From NCBI GenBank assembly GCA_030248295.1, contig JASANH010001393.1, positions 33,677-97,676 of the forward strand: a DNA stretch of 64,000 nt, read 5' to 3'. Shown in pieces: positions 24,103-35,549 of the stretch (the stretch's first letter is position 1; each line of letters begins with the position of its first letter). A program made the position numbers and the translations under genes. The DNA is from Mesodorylaimus sp. YZB2_4. Its lineage: Eukaryota; Nematoda; Enoplea; Dorylaimida; Dorylaimidae. The notes beneath the pieces were generated by a model. That model had not been told where the DNA came from. It ran no database searches and saw only the letters and a list, made by a program, of their open reading frames with translations.

Positions 24103-25462
24103 AAGACAAGGACGATCAGGTTTTTGGTAAATGTGTTTTTTTCTTATGTTTTCCTAACTGTATTGCATTCTAAAAGAATGCACTCTTTTCGGCACATGAA
24201 GTTCAGAAAAAAAACGATATTTCCAGCGCGGACCAAATATCTGGCACTGTGAATAATACAAACGCTACTAAATACCTAGGAATCAGTAAGTGAAAAGTTA
24301 AACGATTCAGTTGAAAAGTTGAAAAGTTGATCGGATGACAATCTACCTTTGACGACTTTTTTGAAGGGCTGTGTGTCACTATGCAAGAGTGTCAATCTCC
24401 TAATAGAAGTCAGTTATTTTGGTGCACTGAAATCAGAGCCGAAAACGCGAATCAACAAATCAACAAGCGTCTATCGTTAGCTCAAGGGTACCAGGTGGTT
24501 CTCAATATACTGTAAGACACCGACTGTAGATGTCCTGCCCCGAAAATCATCCAGATTGGATCTAATCGGTTCGATCTGATCTGATCTGAAAATGGTTACC
24601 CGAGGTCACAGGAACATAAAAGTACTGTATACTGCGTACTGGTGAGGTCTCACAGTGTGGAGATCGTCTTTACCGTAACTGATGGCGAGATATGAATTTT
24701 TGTGATTCTGGAAAAGACGAATTGGTCTGGTCTGACAACGAGTCATCTATACTCGTAGAGAACTTAGCCTTGATCGAAGTAGCTGAAATAGTTTTAGCGA
24801 GAAAGTTATTTTTAGCTAAAGCAATTATATAAAGCTCCATCAATTTTTATCTTTTGCTTACGGTCGGAAATGCCCTACTTGATCAGTTTTTTACATTAAT
24901 TTTTCGAGAAGAAAGCTTTTTACCAGAGAGGAAAAACCGATTTTCAATATCACATGTCTCGTAGCGGTAACGAATGAATTTTGAGTGTCACATTCTGCGT
25001 CTTCCTTCACCAAACCATGCTCGACTATTTACACGCGACAGAAGTCTTGTCAATTTAGCGCCCCCAAACGAAAGCAAATGTAGTCTACAAGGCGATAAGC
25101 GATTTTCGCACTTTTCCTGCGTAGAAACTTGTTGGCAAGTGGAATAATCTGCATTCTAGCTTTGTTTGACGTCGCTGATTATAAAGCAGATTTGTGACAT
25201 CACGGACCTCCATTAGACTCATGTGCTCATGCTAGTGCGCACCACGTCCAACCCACGCAGCCTGGTTATTGATCACATTCCCACGTGCTGCCGGTTACAC
25301 TTGAACACTTGCCAGCACTGGCAGCAGTCCATACTGGGTATGCTCAATGTTGAGTGTGTAGAGCGGAGAGTGCGAGCCGTGAGAATCCGAGTCAAGCGTG
25401 GGTGGCTGACGATTGTTTGACAGGGCTATTCCTTGTTCGGTAAAAAGCAACAGCGAGTGAAA
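24103..25462. other. Intergenic upstream of the aminotransferase
   Basis: No gene is recognised. A short GATCTGATCTGATCTG run lies near 24575. The final few hundred bases should hold the promoter of the aminotransferase, but no clear TATA box or initiator was identified. Confidence 0.4.
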
Positions 25463-28178
25463 ATGCATTACGCCAGATTTATAAATCCAACTAGTGCTGG
25501 TCGATATTTGATGCCGTTAAGAAAATTAAGTAAGTTTTTATATTTGTTTGAGAATTGCCGGTGTGGTTGGAGGAAACAAACGAAAAATGCAATTTCTCAC
25601 TCGCGGATAAGCTATAGCATTTGTGGGTTTCTAGCTGAGATCCAAACAAAAGGTGGTCCAAATCTGCTCGCTTTGGGCACAGGTGCTCCAAATCCGAATT
25701 GTTTCCCATTCAAAACGATCACAGTTGAATCAAAGTAAGATAGAATATTTTGCTTCGCACTAGATTCCTTCAGCATCAATTCTTCCTCTCTGTTTCAGGG
25801 ATGATCAAAAGTTTGTTTTGGACGGAAAATTATTGAATACTGCTTTGAGTTATGGAGCATCGCCAGGGTAATAATAAACTGTCACTTGTCAGAGTGCAAA
25901 AAGAAGCTCAACTTTACCGAATCTTCAGCATGCCAGACTTAATCGATTGGTTAAAAAATTTCCAATTGAAAATTCATAATCCACCAACAGCCAATAGAAA
26001 GGAAGGCGATGAAGCTCGAATGGAACTCATAGTGCTTCCTGGTAGCCAAGATGGATTGTGCAAGGTGGGTCTGTCCGCGTGATTAATCGCAAGATGGAGC
26101 AGTGAGCTCAGTGAACAATAGAAAAGACAACCCAAATTTCGATTTTACTAGTAGTTAGTGCCTACATTAGAAAGAGCAGATCGTATAGCTTTGAACGATG
26201 GTGTAAAGTGTAAGGCTGGGCTCGACTCTAAGCCCACCTGCAAAAATCGGTTTGCCATTTTAGGCTTTGGAAATGCTGATACAACCTCACGATTATGTCT
26301 TGCTGGAAGAACTTACCTATCCAGGAAATACAGGTGTGGTAAGTCATGGATGCCAAAGCCTTTTGCTGCCCAGAGACAACGCGAAAAAAGAAACTTCTCT
26401 TTTAATTCCTGTTATCACCGTTTCAGCTGAGGCCGTACCAGCCTCAATTTTTGTCATTAAAATCTGACGAAAACGGTCTTGTGCCACACAGCCTTCGCGA
26501 AGCGCTCTCCAAATGGACCTCGGCTGATGCACGGAAGCAAGATACGAAAATGCCCAAATTTTTAGTCGTGCAGCCGAATCATTGCAATCCGACGGGGGCT
26601 ACAATACCGTTAGAAAGAAGGAAAGAAATTTACAAGGTCAGGCATGACTGCCAAGTGTTTAGGAATAGGGAAAAAAATGGCAACATCCAGAAAAATGAAA
26701 TTTTAGATAGCTCAAGATTATGACCTAATTATTATCGAGGACGATGCTTATTATTTCATCACGTACTATGGGGTAAGCATAATTTGCTCATTGGCACATT
26801 AATTCATATTCCGCGTATTGATAAACAGGAACCACCGCCGAGTTTTCTTTCTTTGGACACTGACGGGCGTGTCCTAAGACTGGATTCATTTTCTAAAATT
26901 ATGTCGGCTGGGTAAGTGACTTCAAATTCCAGTTTTGTATGTTCGATGAGTGTTTAGACTCGAGATGACAGTTCCACCTTTTTAACAGCATACGCATGGG
27001 CGTGTTGACAGGACCGAAAGCGTTGGTGAATCAAGTCTTGATGCACGTAGCTAACTCAAGTGTCCAATGCAATACCCTTAGCCAGGTTAACAAAAAGTTA
27101 TTGATTTTTTACGCGGATCTTTACTAATCTGCTCAGTTTTAGGTGATTGTTTCTAAACTACTGCAGCAATGGGGCCATGATGGATTTATGGAGCACACTA
27201 AAAAGTATATGGTCCTTATTTTTATTTTGTGCGCTTTATAAATTCTTTTAAAGAAGTCTCGTGTTGAACGTTCCCAAATAGACACCCCTCCTGGGTCTCG
27301 CCGCTGTGCATTTTTGAAATGTAGCAGTCAGATTGTGATTTCAAGGGCGCTTGTTGTGGGCACATTTTACTTGCATTTCATAAACTAGCGGTAAGACTTT
27401 TATTTTTAGAGTAGCAAAATTTTATGAATCACAATGCCAGAAAATGTTAAAAGCCGCTGAAACCCATCTTACTGGTACGGACATTTCCTGAGTTTACTTA
27501 CTTTCGTAAAATTACTTCTTATTTCAGGTCTCGCAGACTGGCATGATCCTAAAGGTGGCATGTTTCTGTGGTTTAAAGTGCGAGGTATTCGAGATACAAA
27601 GAAAATGATCATGGAGAAAGCTATGTCAAAAAAGGTGCGTGCTTTGTGCTTTGCAGAAAAGGAACTTGCAGGATGCCTTTTTCAGGTAGTTCTAGCGCCA
27701 GGAAGCTTTTTTATGCTCACCGATGCTCCAACACCTTATTTACGAGCTTCATATTCGGCTGTGAGCGAAGAACAGATGCATGTGGTAAGTTTTTTTGGTG
27801 TACTACCTCGTTTGCTTGAAAGTCTCCCAAGGGACAAAAAATTTCGTTTGGGGTTCAAACGACGGAAGAGAGGTTTAGAGTACCCATCTCTCATAACCCA
27901 AAATAAGTATGCTTAATTTGCCCAAGAATGTCTTCAGAGATCTTTCAGATCCAAAATCAGCTGAGTACAGGACAGTCTGAGCCGCTGTTCCTGCCCAGCA
28001 ATTTTCAGCTTAAACCGCCGTGGCGCATGCAAGGGAGACATTTGAGTAATGCTGTACATACTGCATATCACCCAGCAGAAATAGTATGAAATAACATGAA
28101 ACTGAACATACTGTATTTCAGGCATTTCAGCGCTTAGCTAACCTGATTCAAGAAGAACAATGTGAAAACAAATCATGA
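25463..28178 (+). CDS. AADAT: Kynurenine / alpha-aminoadipate aminotransferase, 14 exons (430 aa)
   Basis: A fold-type I PLP transaminase that moves the amino group of kynurenine or 2-aminoadipate to 2-oxoglutarate (kynurenic acid and lysine catabolism). Exons by GT-AG sites and frame: 25463-25529, 25635-25734, 25799-25867, 25929-26064, 26264-26338, 26427-26636, 26707-26772, 26829-26911, 26989-27085, 27143-27204, 27410-27474, 27528-27634, 27686-27784, 28122-28178. They sum to 1293 bases, 430 codons plus stop, close to the roughly 425 residues usual for the family. The start MHYARFINPTSAGR fits the family N-terminus. Visible residues: NPTG with N near 203, EDDAYY with D near 231, the Schiff-base lysine in SFSKI near 264, and the substrate-carboxylate arginine in YLRASYS near 399. 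All expected catalytic residues are present, so the gene looks functional. No obvious mitochondrial presequence is seen. Confidence 0.93.
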
Positions 28179-28320
28179 AGAGTCATCTTCTTTACCGTAC
28201 ATCCGTTTTGCTGCCAGGTTTCTCTGAATAGATAGTGTAGCCCTCCGACTGTCGGGCGTGACCGAAGTAGATGGGGCAAAACCCTCACTGGAGCAAGGAG
28301 TCTAGGATAGTCAACTGAGC
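28179..28320. other. 3' flank of the aminotransferase
   Basis: Short spacer between the stop codon and the inverted-repeat element. No AATAAA was seen close to the stop. Confidence 0.4.
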
Positions 28321-29307
28321 CCGCAGTCGCACTACGAATCATTCTCATGAACGATTCTGGAATTGTTCTCGAGAATTGATTTCGAGAACCATTCTCCCCT
28401 TGAAATCGCACCAGAATCAGAACTGCTCTCAAGTTTTTCAGGCGAAATCGCATCTAGAACTGCTCTTAAGTCTTTCCTCTGCAGAAAAGTCTGCACATTA
28501 GCGCTCTTATTTAAAATATCCACTTAACTTTCACATCAGACTTTGAATCTGCTGCAGACTTATCTGATAAGTCAATAAGCAAAGGACCCAAGTTACTTAG
28601 GGCAGAAAAAAGCAAAAGTGGGGCAGAATTACCAAACATAATTAATCCGTCTGAGCTGCTAAAAAATGGCCCCTCGTCTGAGCGCTATCTGCAATCTCAG
28701 GGGCATGTATCTATTACGATAGGAAGCGCCTCCGCACGCAAATTATCTCTCGCAGTAGCCGTGTTTGTTATCATGGCTTCTTACTCTTGTACTCGGTGCT
28801 CCTCTTCCCATGAATACGGGAAGAGAAGTATTGAAATAAACAAAGTTAGCAGTACTTTCGGCAAGCGTTAGGCTGTCTATCTTCCTATAGTGGCATCTGG
28901 AAAATGTTTCAGTTTTATTCCCCCCCCCCCCTCTGGAAATCCTCTCCCCTCTGGTTATTCTCCCCCGCCTGGGACCCATTTGAAAAAATTTCTCGCTTAG
29001 GGAGAATTTCGAGGAATGTGGGATTTTAATGCAATGTGATTACGATGACAAAAAGGCTCCGTCATTTGAAAACTAAGCATCGAGAATCGAGCGAGAACTA
29101 ATCTTCTGGTCGCACCAGAATGGAGAATCGTTCTCAGGTGAGACTTGATCTCGGAGTGGGGAGTGGGGAGTGGGGTTCTGGAACGACTCTCGCGAGAAGA
29201 GATGCAAAGTCGCACTAGAATGAGAACGATTCTCGACTGTAGTGCGACCGAGGGACAATTTATCGAGAACGGTACTAGAACCATTCTCGGACCTAGTGCG
29301 ACTGCGG
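28321..29307. mobile_element. Terminal-inverted-repeat element (MITE-like)
   Basis: The left end CCGCAGTCGCACTA is mirrored by TAGTGCGACTGCGG at the right end. Behind the ends, both subterminal zones are packed with variants of GAGAACGATTCT and CGCACCAGAAT in opposite orientation. The total is about 987 bp. The interior carries a C-run and CCTCTGG/TTCTCCCCC segment (about 28910-29020) that recurs reversed near 40735-40870. No transposase is seen, so it is a non-autonomous DNA element. Confidence 0.7.
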
Positions 29308-32300
29308 CCTGACACGAGCCTGCCCAGCCAAGGGAGATCGATGATCCTCTCCACGACTGACGCGGGCTGCAATATAAAAGGCGGAGAGCCACGTGGTTGG
29401 CAGCAAAACACGCATTATAACAGTCAAAACATGCCTTTTAAGTGTTTTAAAACTATTATTTAACTACAGTATTTGTAAGCCTCCAATAAATATAAAAACT
29501 TTGCTATCCTCGTTGTGGACAGCCGAGAATACACTGTTGCTATGGTAAAAATGATCACATCCCTGCTTATCCGACAGTAAAGTTCATTATATGTATCTAG
29601 TTTTCTTTAGCCCTTCTACCCGCAAAAAAGTGACCCTCGCAAAAAACCGCAAAAAATTGACCAAGAAAACATTTTTCGGGGTCAAGCACATCCTAAATTC
29701 ACAATTGTGTTCCCCAAGGGCTCTATGAAATATAAGTACATGAGACATAAAATACATTTTGATCACTCAAGTTTGACTTTCCGCTCACATGGTTGGACCA
29801 TCATTTTGATTGCAAGCAGCAAAAAGTGCTAAATCACGCCACCGCAAGCCATCATGGGCCTTTTGTTGATGACACCTTTTCCTTAGGGACCCACTCGTCG
29901 GACCTCCCTCCCACTTACAGCATATGCCCAGGTCGGACCCTTGCAGAGTCTTATAGTTCCGGGCTAACAAGTTAAGATTTATGTGATAACCTGAATAAAA
30001 ATGCGCAAAAGACCTTCAAATTTTTGAGGGAGGTGCTGAAAAATTTTGATTCGTCCATCATTGTCACCATCCCAGAAAAAACTTGGGCCTGATGCTCTCC
30101 GCTAACCGATCCACTGTGAAACATCACATGTATATTATCTGCATCGAATGTTTTTTTAGATCTTGAGTGCGCTTAAGCGTTTGTGAATGAATAAAACGTG
30201 ACTCTGCAAATTCGAGCTCCCATATCATGCAGCTTTCTCTGCACGGAGTTTCTATCTTCGCTTTAAAGGAAACTGTTTGAACAAGTTAAGTGGCCGACAA
30301 GGTTGTTAAGTTAGTGTATCTGCCTATTGTTTTCACGGCTAAACCCTATTGTTCTCTGTCTCTGCGTGTCCATAATCAATGAGGTGCGGCGGGACGTGAT
30401 TTGATGCCTGCCTTATGAATGCCTGCTAAAATCTTGCACCCCGTCTAACATAATCGATAGGCCGAAAATTCAAGCTATGCTAAATAAGACGTTGAGCATG
30501 CAGTAGGCATGCAATTAAAGGTCTAAAATACAGTATGGTACAGTATGAAATCTTTGCGTTTCGTTCAAAAAAGTCCAAACGCTTTGCTCGAGAAGAGAGT
30601 CGAACCAGGAAGTTGTAGGATGACAATAGATGCTGAACCCGCCGCGCTTATCACCCCTGCACATGCAGAAGCAAGGGGCTCTCTCAGAGATAATGGTAAT
30701 CATCGTGGCAATTTCCATCCGATTGGCGTTTAGCGACCTTTGCAGTAATTAAATGACACTTCTGTTAGGGTACTGGAGCTTGACAAGAACCTGGCTCTTT
30801 TATTAGCTGACCCACCCCTCCTTTTGATAACCTGATGGATGACCAGTGGTCGAGTGCTCTAAAAAGTTTGCAAAAAAACAGTGGGATGAGAAGTCAATTG
30901 CATGTACTCTCGCATCTTATCTGGGGGTTTTCTCATAACAGAATCGGCGTTCGTTCGCTGAAGTCAACTTAAGTGTAGGTGTAGGCAAATAACAGTTTAT
31001 GGAAAAAAAATATAACCCTCGGTCACTGGCTTGATGGACTGTTGAATCGAACGGCTGCACCACCCGTATCCCCAGAAATCGATAAGAGAACGGTGGTTGT
31101 ATGCTCGCGTCTTGTTCCTGCTATGCTCCACATCCTAGTTTTACACGTATCTGTGCATGCTAGGAACACTATGTAAATCTTGACTGCACTGCTTGGGCGT
31201 TCTTCAAACCCAAGTCAGCGCTTACCCAAAGGAAAACCAGATATAAATTCCAGAGCAAAGAGCGCAGAACCTAAACCGAGAGGAAATGGCTTTCGATGGA
31301 ACAAAAGGCACATCGATTATGTTATGAAAAAGCCCCCCGCAAGAATTCTCATTCTTAGAGGCAAGCATGCATCGAGGTTTTGGGGAAAGGCGTTAAACTT
31401 GCTAAGAATAGTTCGGTGGAGAACAGAAAACCTGTCTGAGGCAACAAAAGTTGGCACTGACCATTGTCCAGTTGGACTTACGATTAGGTTATGGTCTCTT
31501 GGTCACACGCTGCCCATCCCCGCTTTTGGCGCGAGGTGGTCCATCATAAGTTCTATAGTGCAGCTGAATCTGAACAGTTCTGTCATTCGGGTCATTTTAC
31601 GCGTTTTTTTCAAAAGAAAGGTTGCATTTCAGATCTAGCCACCATTTCCTCTCTGAGAAAATCCGTCTCGATTAGATGGGAGGCCCAACAGTCACAAGTC
31701 GCTTGTTGTCTTTCAACAGTCAGGAGCGCAAGAACTTTGTGGTGCACGGGGAATTCGATGCAGAGTTTCCCGTTAGTCAAGATATCTGTCGTCGGGGGTT
31801 CGAATCCTATTACGCGCAGTTCTTTTTGTCTTTTAGAGGAATTTTCATTTTGTTCACCAACTATAAGTTTCTATACATCGATTACTAATAATTTTTTCTT
31901 CCAATAATTTCAAAAGTCACAGGTCTGTCAGTCCCCCAAAACAATGTCCAGACTACATTCTGCTGTGCCCTGCGACATATCTTTGCCTCAAACACACAAA
32001 AATGGTTTTTTATCACCACTTGTTTGCTTTGTCGCCTCATAGTCGTGCCCACTCGTTTACAAAACCTGCCCGCTGTGTCGATGTGGCTGCCCCCTCCTAT
32101 ATGACATTTGAAAACTAGTGGTGTCGTGGTTTTCATGAACTTCCCGGTGCGCTATCTGTTTCGCTCGTCGTAATATTGTTAGGCAGTTAGGCTGTCACCG
32201 TCTCCAAGGTACCCCGCGTGAAGCCCTATTCATTTGCATGGTGGCTGTGTTCTAACGGCTTTTATATAAGCTCACTAGATGACACGAGGCGTGTGGGGTT

Positions 32301-32558
32301 GATTTTCAGTTGATCCCATCCCCGACCTCTCCTCGCGATGCCTGGTTGAGTGTAGGCCTCTGGTTGCCGACACTTCCGAGCGGCTCAGGCTCACAGTGTA
32401 GATAACATCTATTTCACCTGCTTATGCGGCTTTTACCGGGCTAAGGCTAAAACAGTCTCTCTAGCCTTATCTTTTCAATAGAGCCTATAGAAAATTTTGA
32501 GAACAGAATTTTGTACTTTTTCAGGATCTACCCTCAATTTCGATAAGTTTCTCACACA
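29308..32558. other. Intergenic with scraps, no intact gene
   Basis: Holds an endonuclease-like scrap (31255-31490) and B-box-like tRNA-derived words: GGTTCGACTC on the minus strand near 30600 and GGTTCGAATCC on the plus strand near 31798. Otherwise nothing is recognised. Confidence 0.4.
31255..31490 (+). pseudogene. Possible endonuclease/exonuclease/phosphatase-fold fragment
   Basis: One open frame contains KRHIDYVM and, some 55 codons later, KVGTDHCPVGLTIRL. This pairing resembles the late motifs of the AP-endonuclease / DNase I-like fold (a hydrophobic-basic-DY motif followed by a G-S/T-DHCP motif whose His is catalytic). The earlier metal-binding motifs were not found upstream, no ATG opens the frame, and what precedes it is unconvincing. 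It may be one exon of an unseen gene or a retroelement scrap. The call rests on two short motifs. Confidence 0.35.
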
Positions 32559-32736
32559 ATGGCATATCAGCCGCATTCAATTCATTTTTCTGTTGTCGAA
32601 TTGAAAAATATCGATGAATTAGCTCGCTTACGCGTTTTACTGAAAGAAAATGACTTCGAAGAACCAGTGTGGTTGAATGGAGCGGGAAAAGAGGTTGCGT
32701 TGCCACATTTGAACATAGAATTCGACCTGCGCCAGG
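32559..32736 (+). CDS. Hypothetical coding exon, unrecognised
   Basis: An ATG preceded by an acceptor-like TTTTTCAG (32517-32524) opens a frame with balanced composition: MAYQPHSIHF, VELKNIDELARLRVLLKEN, LNGAGKEVALPHLNIEFDLRQ. The frame remains open to 32972, but the later part has a less protein-like composition. A CAG-GT donor at about 32736 suggests the exon ends there. No domain is recognised, and a downstream exon was not established. It may be the start of a small real gene or chance. Confidence 0.3.
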
Positions 32737-33242
32737 TTCACCAATCAAACAATGAAAGTGGACGTCAAAAGTGTCCGGAGACGATCACACATCGTGCATT
32801 TCTGACTTTACCGACAGTTCTGGTGGAGAAGTCCGAATGGCGATGTCCGTGCATGCCGCTCTCCTCCGCCAAGTTACCACTGGCCACCACGTCGTCGACC
32901 TTTCTCACACGTGGCTCTTGTATCACACATACTGGTAATCATAAAGCAAAAAAGCCCGCGTCAAGTCCGTGAAAAAGGCAAATTATTACTAATGAACCCT
33001 TGTAAATATATATTTCGCAGATCTGGTAACCAAAAGAAGGAGCGTCTTCGTTCCAGTCTCACAAGGTTTAGACCGCGTGAGAAGTACATCCGGGTTTATA
33101 CAGTAGAGATGTGCGCAATACTATTATATATGCACTCATTTTTTAAAAGGGAAAGTTTCACTCGCACGTACGTTTACGATTTGCTGACAGATATGGATGC
33201 TCGCGTGACTGTTGTCACGTACCGCAATAAAATCGATCCTGT

Positions 33243-33590
33243 AATGCCTCCCCCACTTCTCGTTAGTCGATTCCCCTGGTGGGTGATCACTCACTGAGAC
33301 ACGACGTTGCCCCCAATGCGTCGTTCCCCCCCCCCTCATAATTTTTCGCCTAAATGGCGACAAAAGGTGATAAGCCACAGCAGTTTTCCTATGCTAATCA
33401 AGGCATGGTTCAAATCCCAAATGCAGAACTGCTTAACATTGAAAGGCAATAAAAAGAAGAAACATTTACATTCAGGCAGTTAAACTTTAGCCAATAGCAG
33501 ACTTTGCACATAAAATCAGGCAGGACAATTGGATTAATATTCAACAAAATCGTGAAGTTTAAGGCTTATTTCATATCTAATAGATAAAGA
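33243..33590 (+). repeat. Dispersed repeat R2, copy 2
   Basis: Shares ordered blocks with about 9307-9930: the CCCCAC-rich block ending in CATAATTTTTC, GGCATGGTTCAAATCCCAAAT, ACATTCAGGCAGT, TTCAACAAAATCGTG and CTTATTTCATATCTA. It is shorter than copy 1 because several inter-block segments are missing. Confidence 0.6.
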
Positions 33591-33676
33591 TTTGTGCATG
33601 TGTATTCAATTCCAAACTCCGAGTACGAGCACGTACCTATTAAAGGACCGATAGCAGCGTCTTGCGAAACTGTATA

Positions 33677-34735
33677 CAGTCGACCTCGGATAAAAGCACC
33701 CGCTCGGGATGCCAGAAAAGTTGCAATTATCCGGTATCGCAATTACGCGAAGTTCAGATGGATTTTTGAAAAAAAGTTGTAATTACGCTGAGTTTTGTAT
33801 GCTTCGCCCACATAAGCCACTACCAATCTTCATCAATGCTTTCAGAAAAGTTTATTTTATCGGGGAAACAACATTTTCTTAGTCGTATAGTTTTGACTAA
33901 TCGAGTAAAACCGAAATCTCTTCCTCACTAATCTTACAGCAGAAACAGCTGGCAATTTTGCGCTGACGATGATGAATTACAAAATTCTCTCCGAGCATAC
34001 ATTCAAGTCCACCAAGAGTCACACCGGATAATGTCACACTCCAGTTATTGTCACAAGTTTTTACAGTCCCAAGTTTTCCCTATGCTTTGTGTGTTTTGAG
34101 CTCGCCTATTATTACACTGAATTTGGCCCAGTCCGCTTATTGTCACATAAATTTCTGTGACAAGCGAAATTAGGATCAGAAAAGTGTCACATTTACAACC
34201 TTGGCAGACTAAAACAAGCGCAAAATCGTCGAAAACTAGGATTTTTGCGATAAAACGCCCAAATTTTGGGGCAGCACCTTATGCTTCAGCTTTTATTTGA
34301 CTGATTCGCATAATTTAACCCTCTAACTGTTTACAAAGCCTGTTTGGAAAAGCGAATACACGAAAATATTATGATTTAGCGAGAAAAAGGGGAAAAAATT
34401 CAGTTTTTGCGATTTTAGAGTGTAAGTGCCTCGGTTTGACCCGGGTATGGTCACAGTTTCTTCCCGGCTGGGGTTGCTGATACTGAGCGGACTCGACTAT
34501 CCTCGGTTTCGTAAACAAGCAGACCGCTAACTGCCTTGGCCAAAGTGCGGGAAGCCTGAATTTGTTGTCGAAGTCTAATATTAACCGTCTATTATAAGTA
34601 AGTTGTAAGTATGCGCAGTAAGTTGCAAATATTCGAGGTGCAATTATCCGAGGTTGACATATATGAAAAACATAGGTCAAAAAGCGGGAAACTTATTGCA
34701 ATTATCTGGACTTTGCAATTATCCGATGTCGACAG
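33677..34735. mobile_element. TA-flanked TIR element (pogo/Tc1-like termini), about 1.06 kb
   Basis: The left end CAGTCGACCTCGGATAA and the right end, reverse-complemented, CTGTCGACATCGGATAA match in 15 of 17 bases. Both are flanked directly by TA (33675-33676 and 34736-34737), the target duplication used by the Tc1/mariner/pogo superfamily. Subterminal GCAATTATCCG words repeat in inverted orientation. Inside, ATTGTCACA-type words recur (33960-34190), possibly a nested older insertion. No transposase frame is seen. Confidence 0.75.
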
Positions 34736-35050
34736 TATACAACGAAAGGCCACGAAATAACTCCCTCCCATTGATTAAAAATACCCTGGCCTGGCGAACA
34801 ATTGCCGGATACCCCTGTTACAAAAGCTAAGAATTAGCATGCAATTCTGCGGCGGATGTAACTTCTGCCGAACCCTCGTGCTATTTTGGAGATGCAAGTT
34901 CACCAGCAAAAAATTCATTATACATGGAAAGTATACCTTATATACTTATCAGATAAAAACAGAACCTGAAGCGGCCACTAGTTCTTTAAGACTAAAAAAT
35001 TATGGCAACAAGGTAAATACGGAATAAACAACCCGTAAATAAGGCGCGAT

Positions 35051-35454
35051 CTATTGTTTCTCAGCAGTAATAACTAAGACACCATTTGGACCCAAAACTG
35101 ATTTCAAAGATTTCTTGTCAATGCCTGGTGGCAATCTGTACGTGCGATTCACTTCTCGAGCGATTGATCCCCAAGCATCACTCCGCAATTCATGCCTGGC
35201 ATGAATGACCAATTCGTCGCCCAAAATGCTCACCTGGTCAACAAAGATAAGCATATGGTGCAGTGATGGTTGCTGGAGTAAAAATTTGACCTCACCTTGA
35301 TTTCATCCGGCCTGAATTCGCCAGTGTTCAAACCGACCTCGAAATGTTTGTCTGTATTGATCACTTTCACGATCCCGTCATTCTTTTGAAGCGGCCAATC
35401 CCAAGTATCTGAAGCCCAGTTGTGAGTGATAGGGATCAGAATAGGTCCGGTCAT
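35051..35454 (-). CDS. Small heat-shock protein, nematode HSP-12 type, 2 exons (113 aa)
   Basis: A minimal alpha-crystallin-domain chaperone that binds unfolding proteins. Exon 1 is 35454-35296 and exon 2 is 35233-35051, separated by a 62-bp GT-AG intron in phase 0. I chose the ATG at 35454 (MTGPILIPITHNW); the frame is open slightly upstream without an ATG. Motifs run TWDWPLQKNDGIVKV, FEVGLNTGEFRPDEIKV, LVIHARHELRSDAWGS, AREVNRTYRLPPGID and LGPNGVLVITAEK. They follow the nematode HSP-12 proteins closely, including the very short N-terminus, and the protein ends just after the ITAEK strand with no C-terminal extension. The short arms fit the small-oligomer HSP-12 class. A TATA-like box lies upstream. 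Confidence 0.92.
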
Positions 35455-35535
35455 TTTCAACAGGAGTGCACAAAACCAGCAAAGAACTTCTTGATGAACT
35501 GTTTTCAGTGTAGAACGCCATGGGTTTCTTCTACG

Positions 35536-35543
35536 CTTATATA
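35536..35543 (-). promoter_or_regulatory. TATA-like box of the small heat-shock gene
   Basis: On the minus strand GCTATATAAG lies about 85 bases before the ATG. Further upstream, TTCTGGAAAAGAA at 35706-35718 has the TTCnnGAA core of a heat-shock element, but the flanking units are irregular. Heat inducibility is plausible, not shown. Confidence 0.5.
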
Positions 35544-35549
35544 GCTAGT

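Larger units (their letters stand above)
32973..35050. other. Intergenic with dispersed repeat and TIR element
   Basis: Contains the second R2 repeat copy and the 1.06-kb TIR element listed separately. No further gene is seen before the heat-shock gene. Confidence 0.45.
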
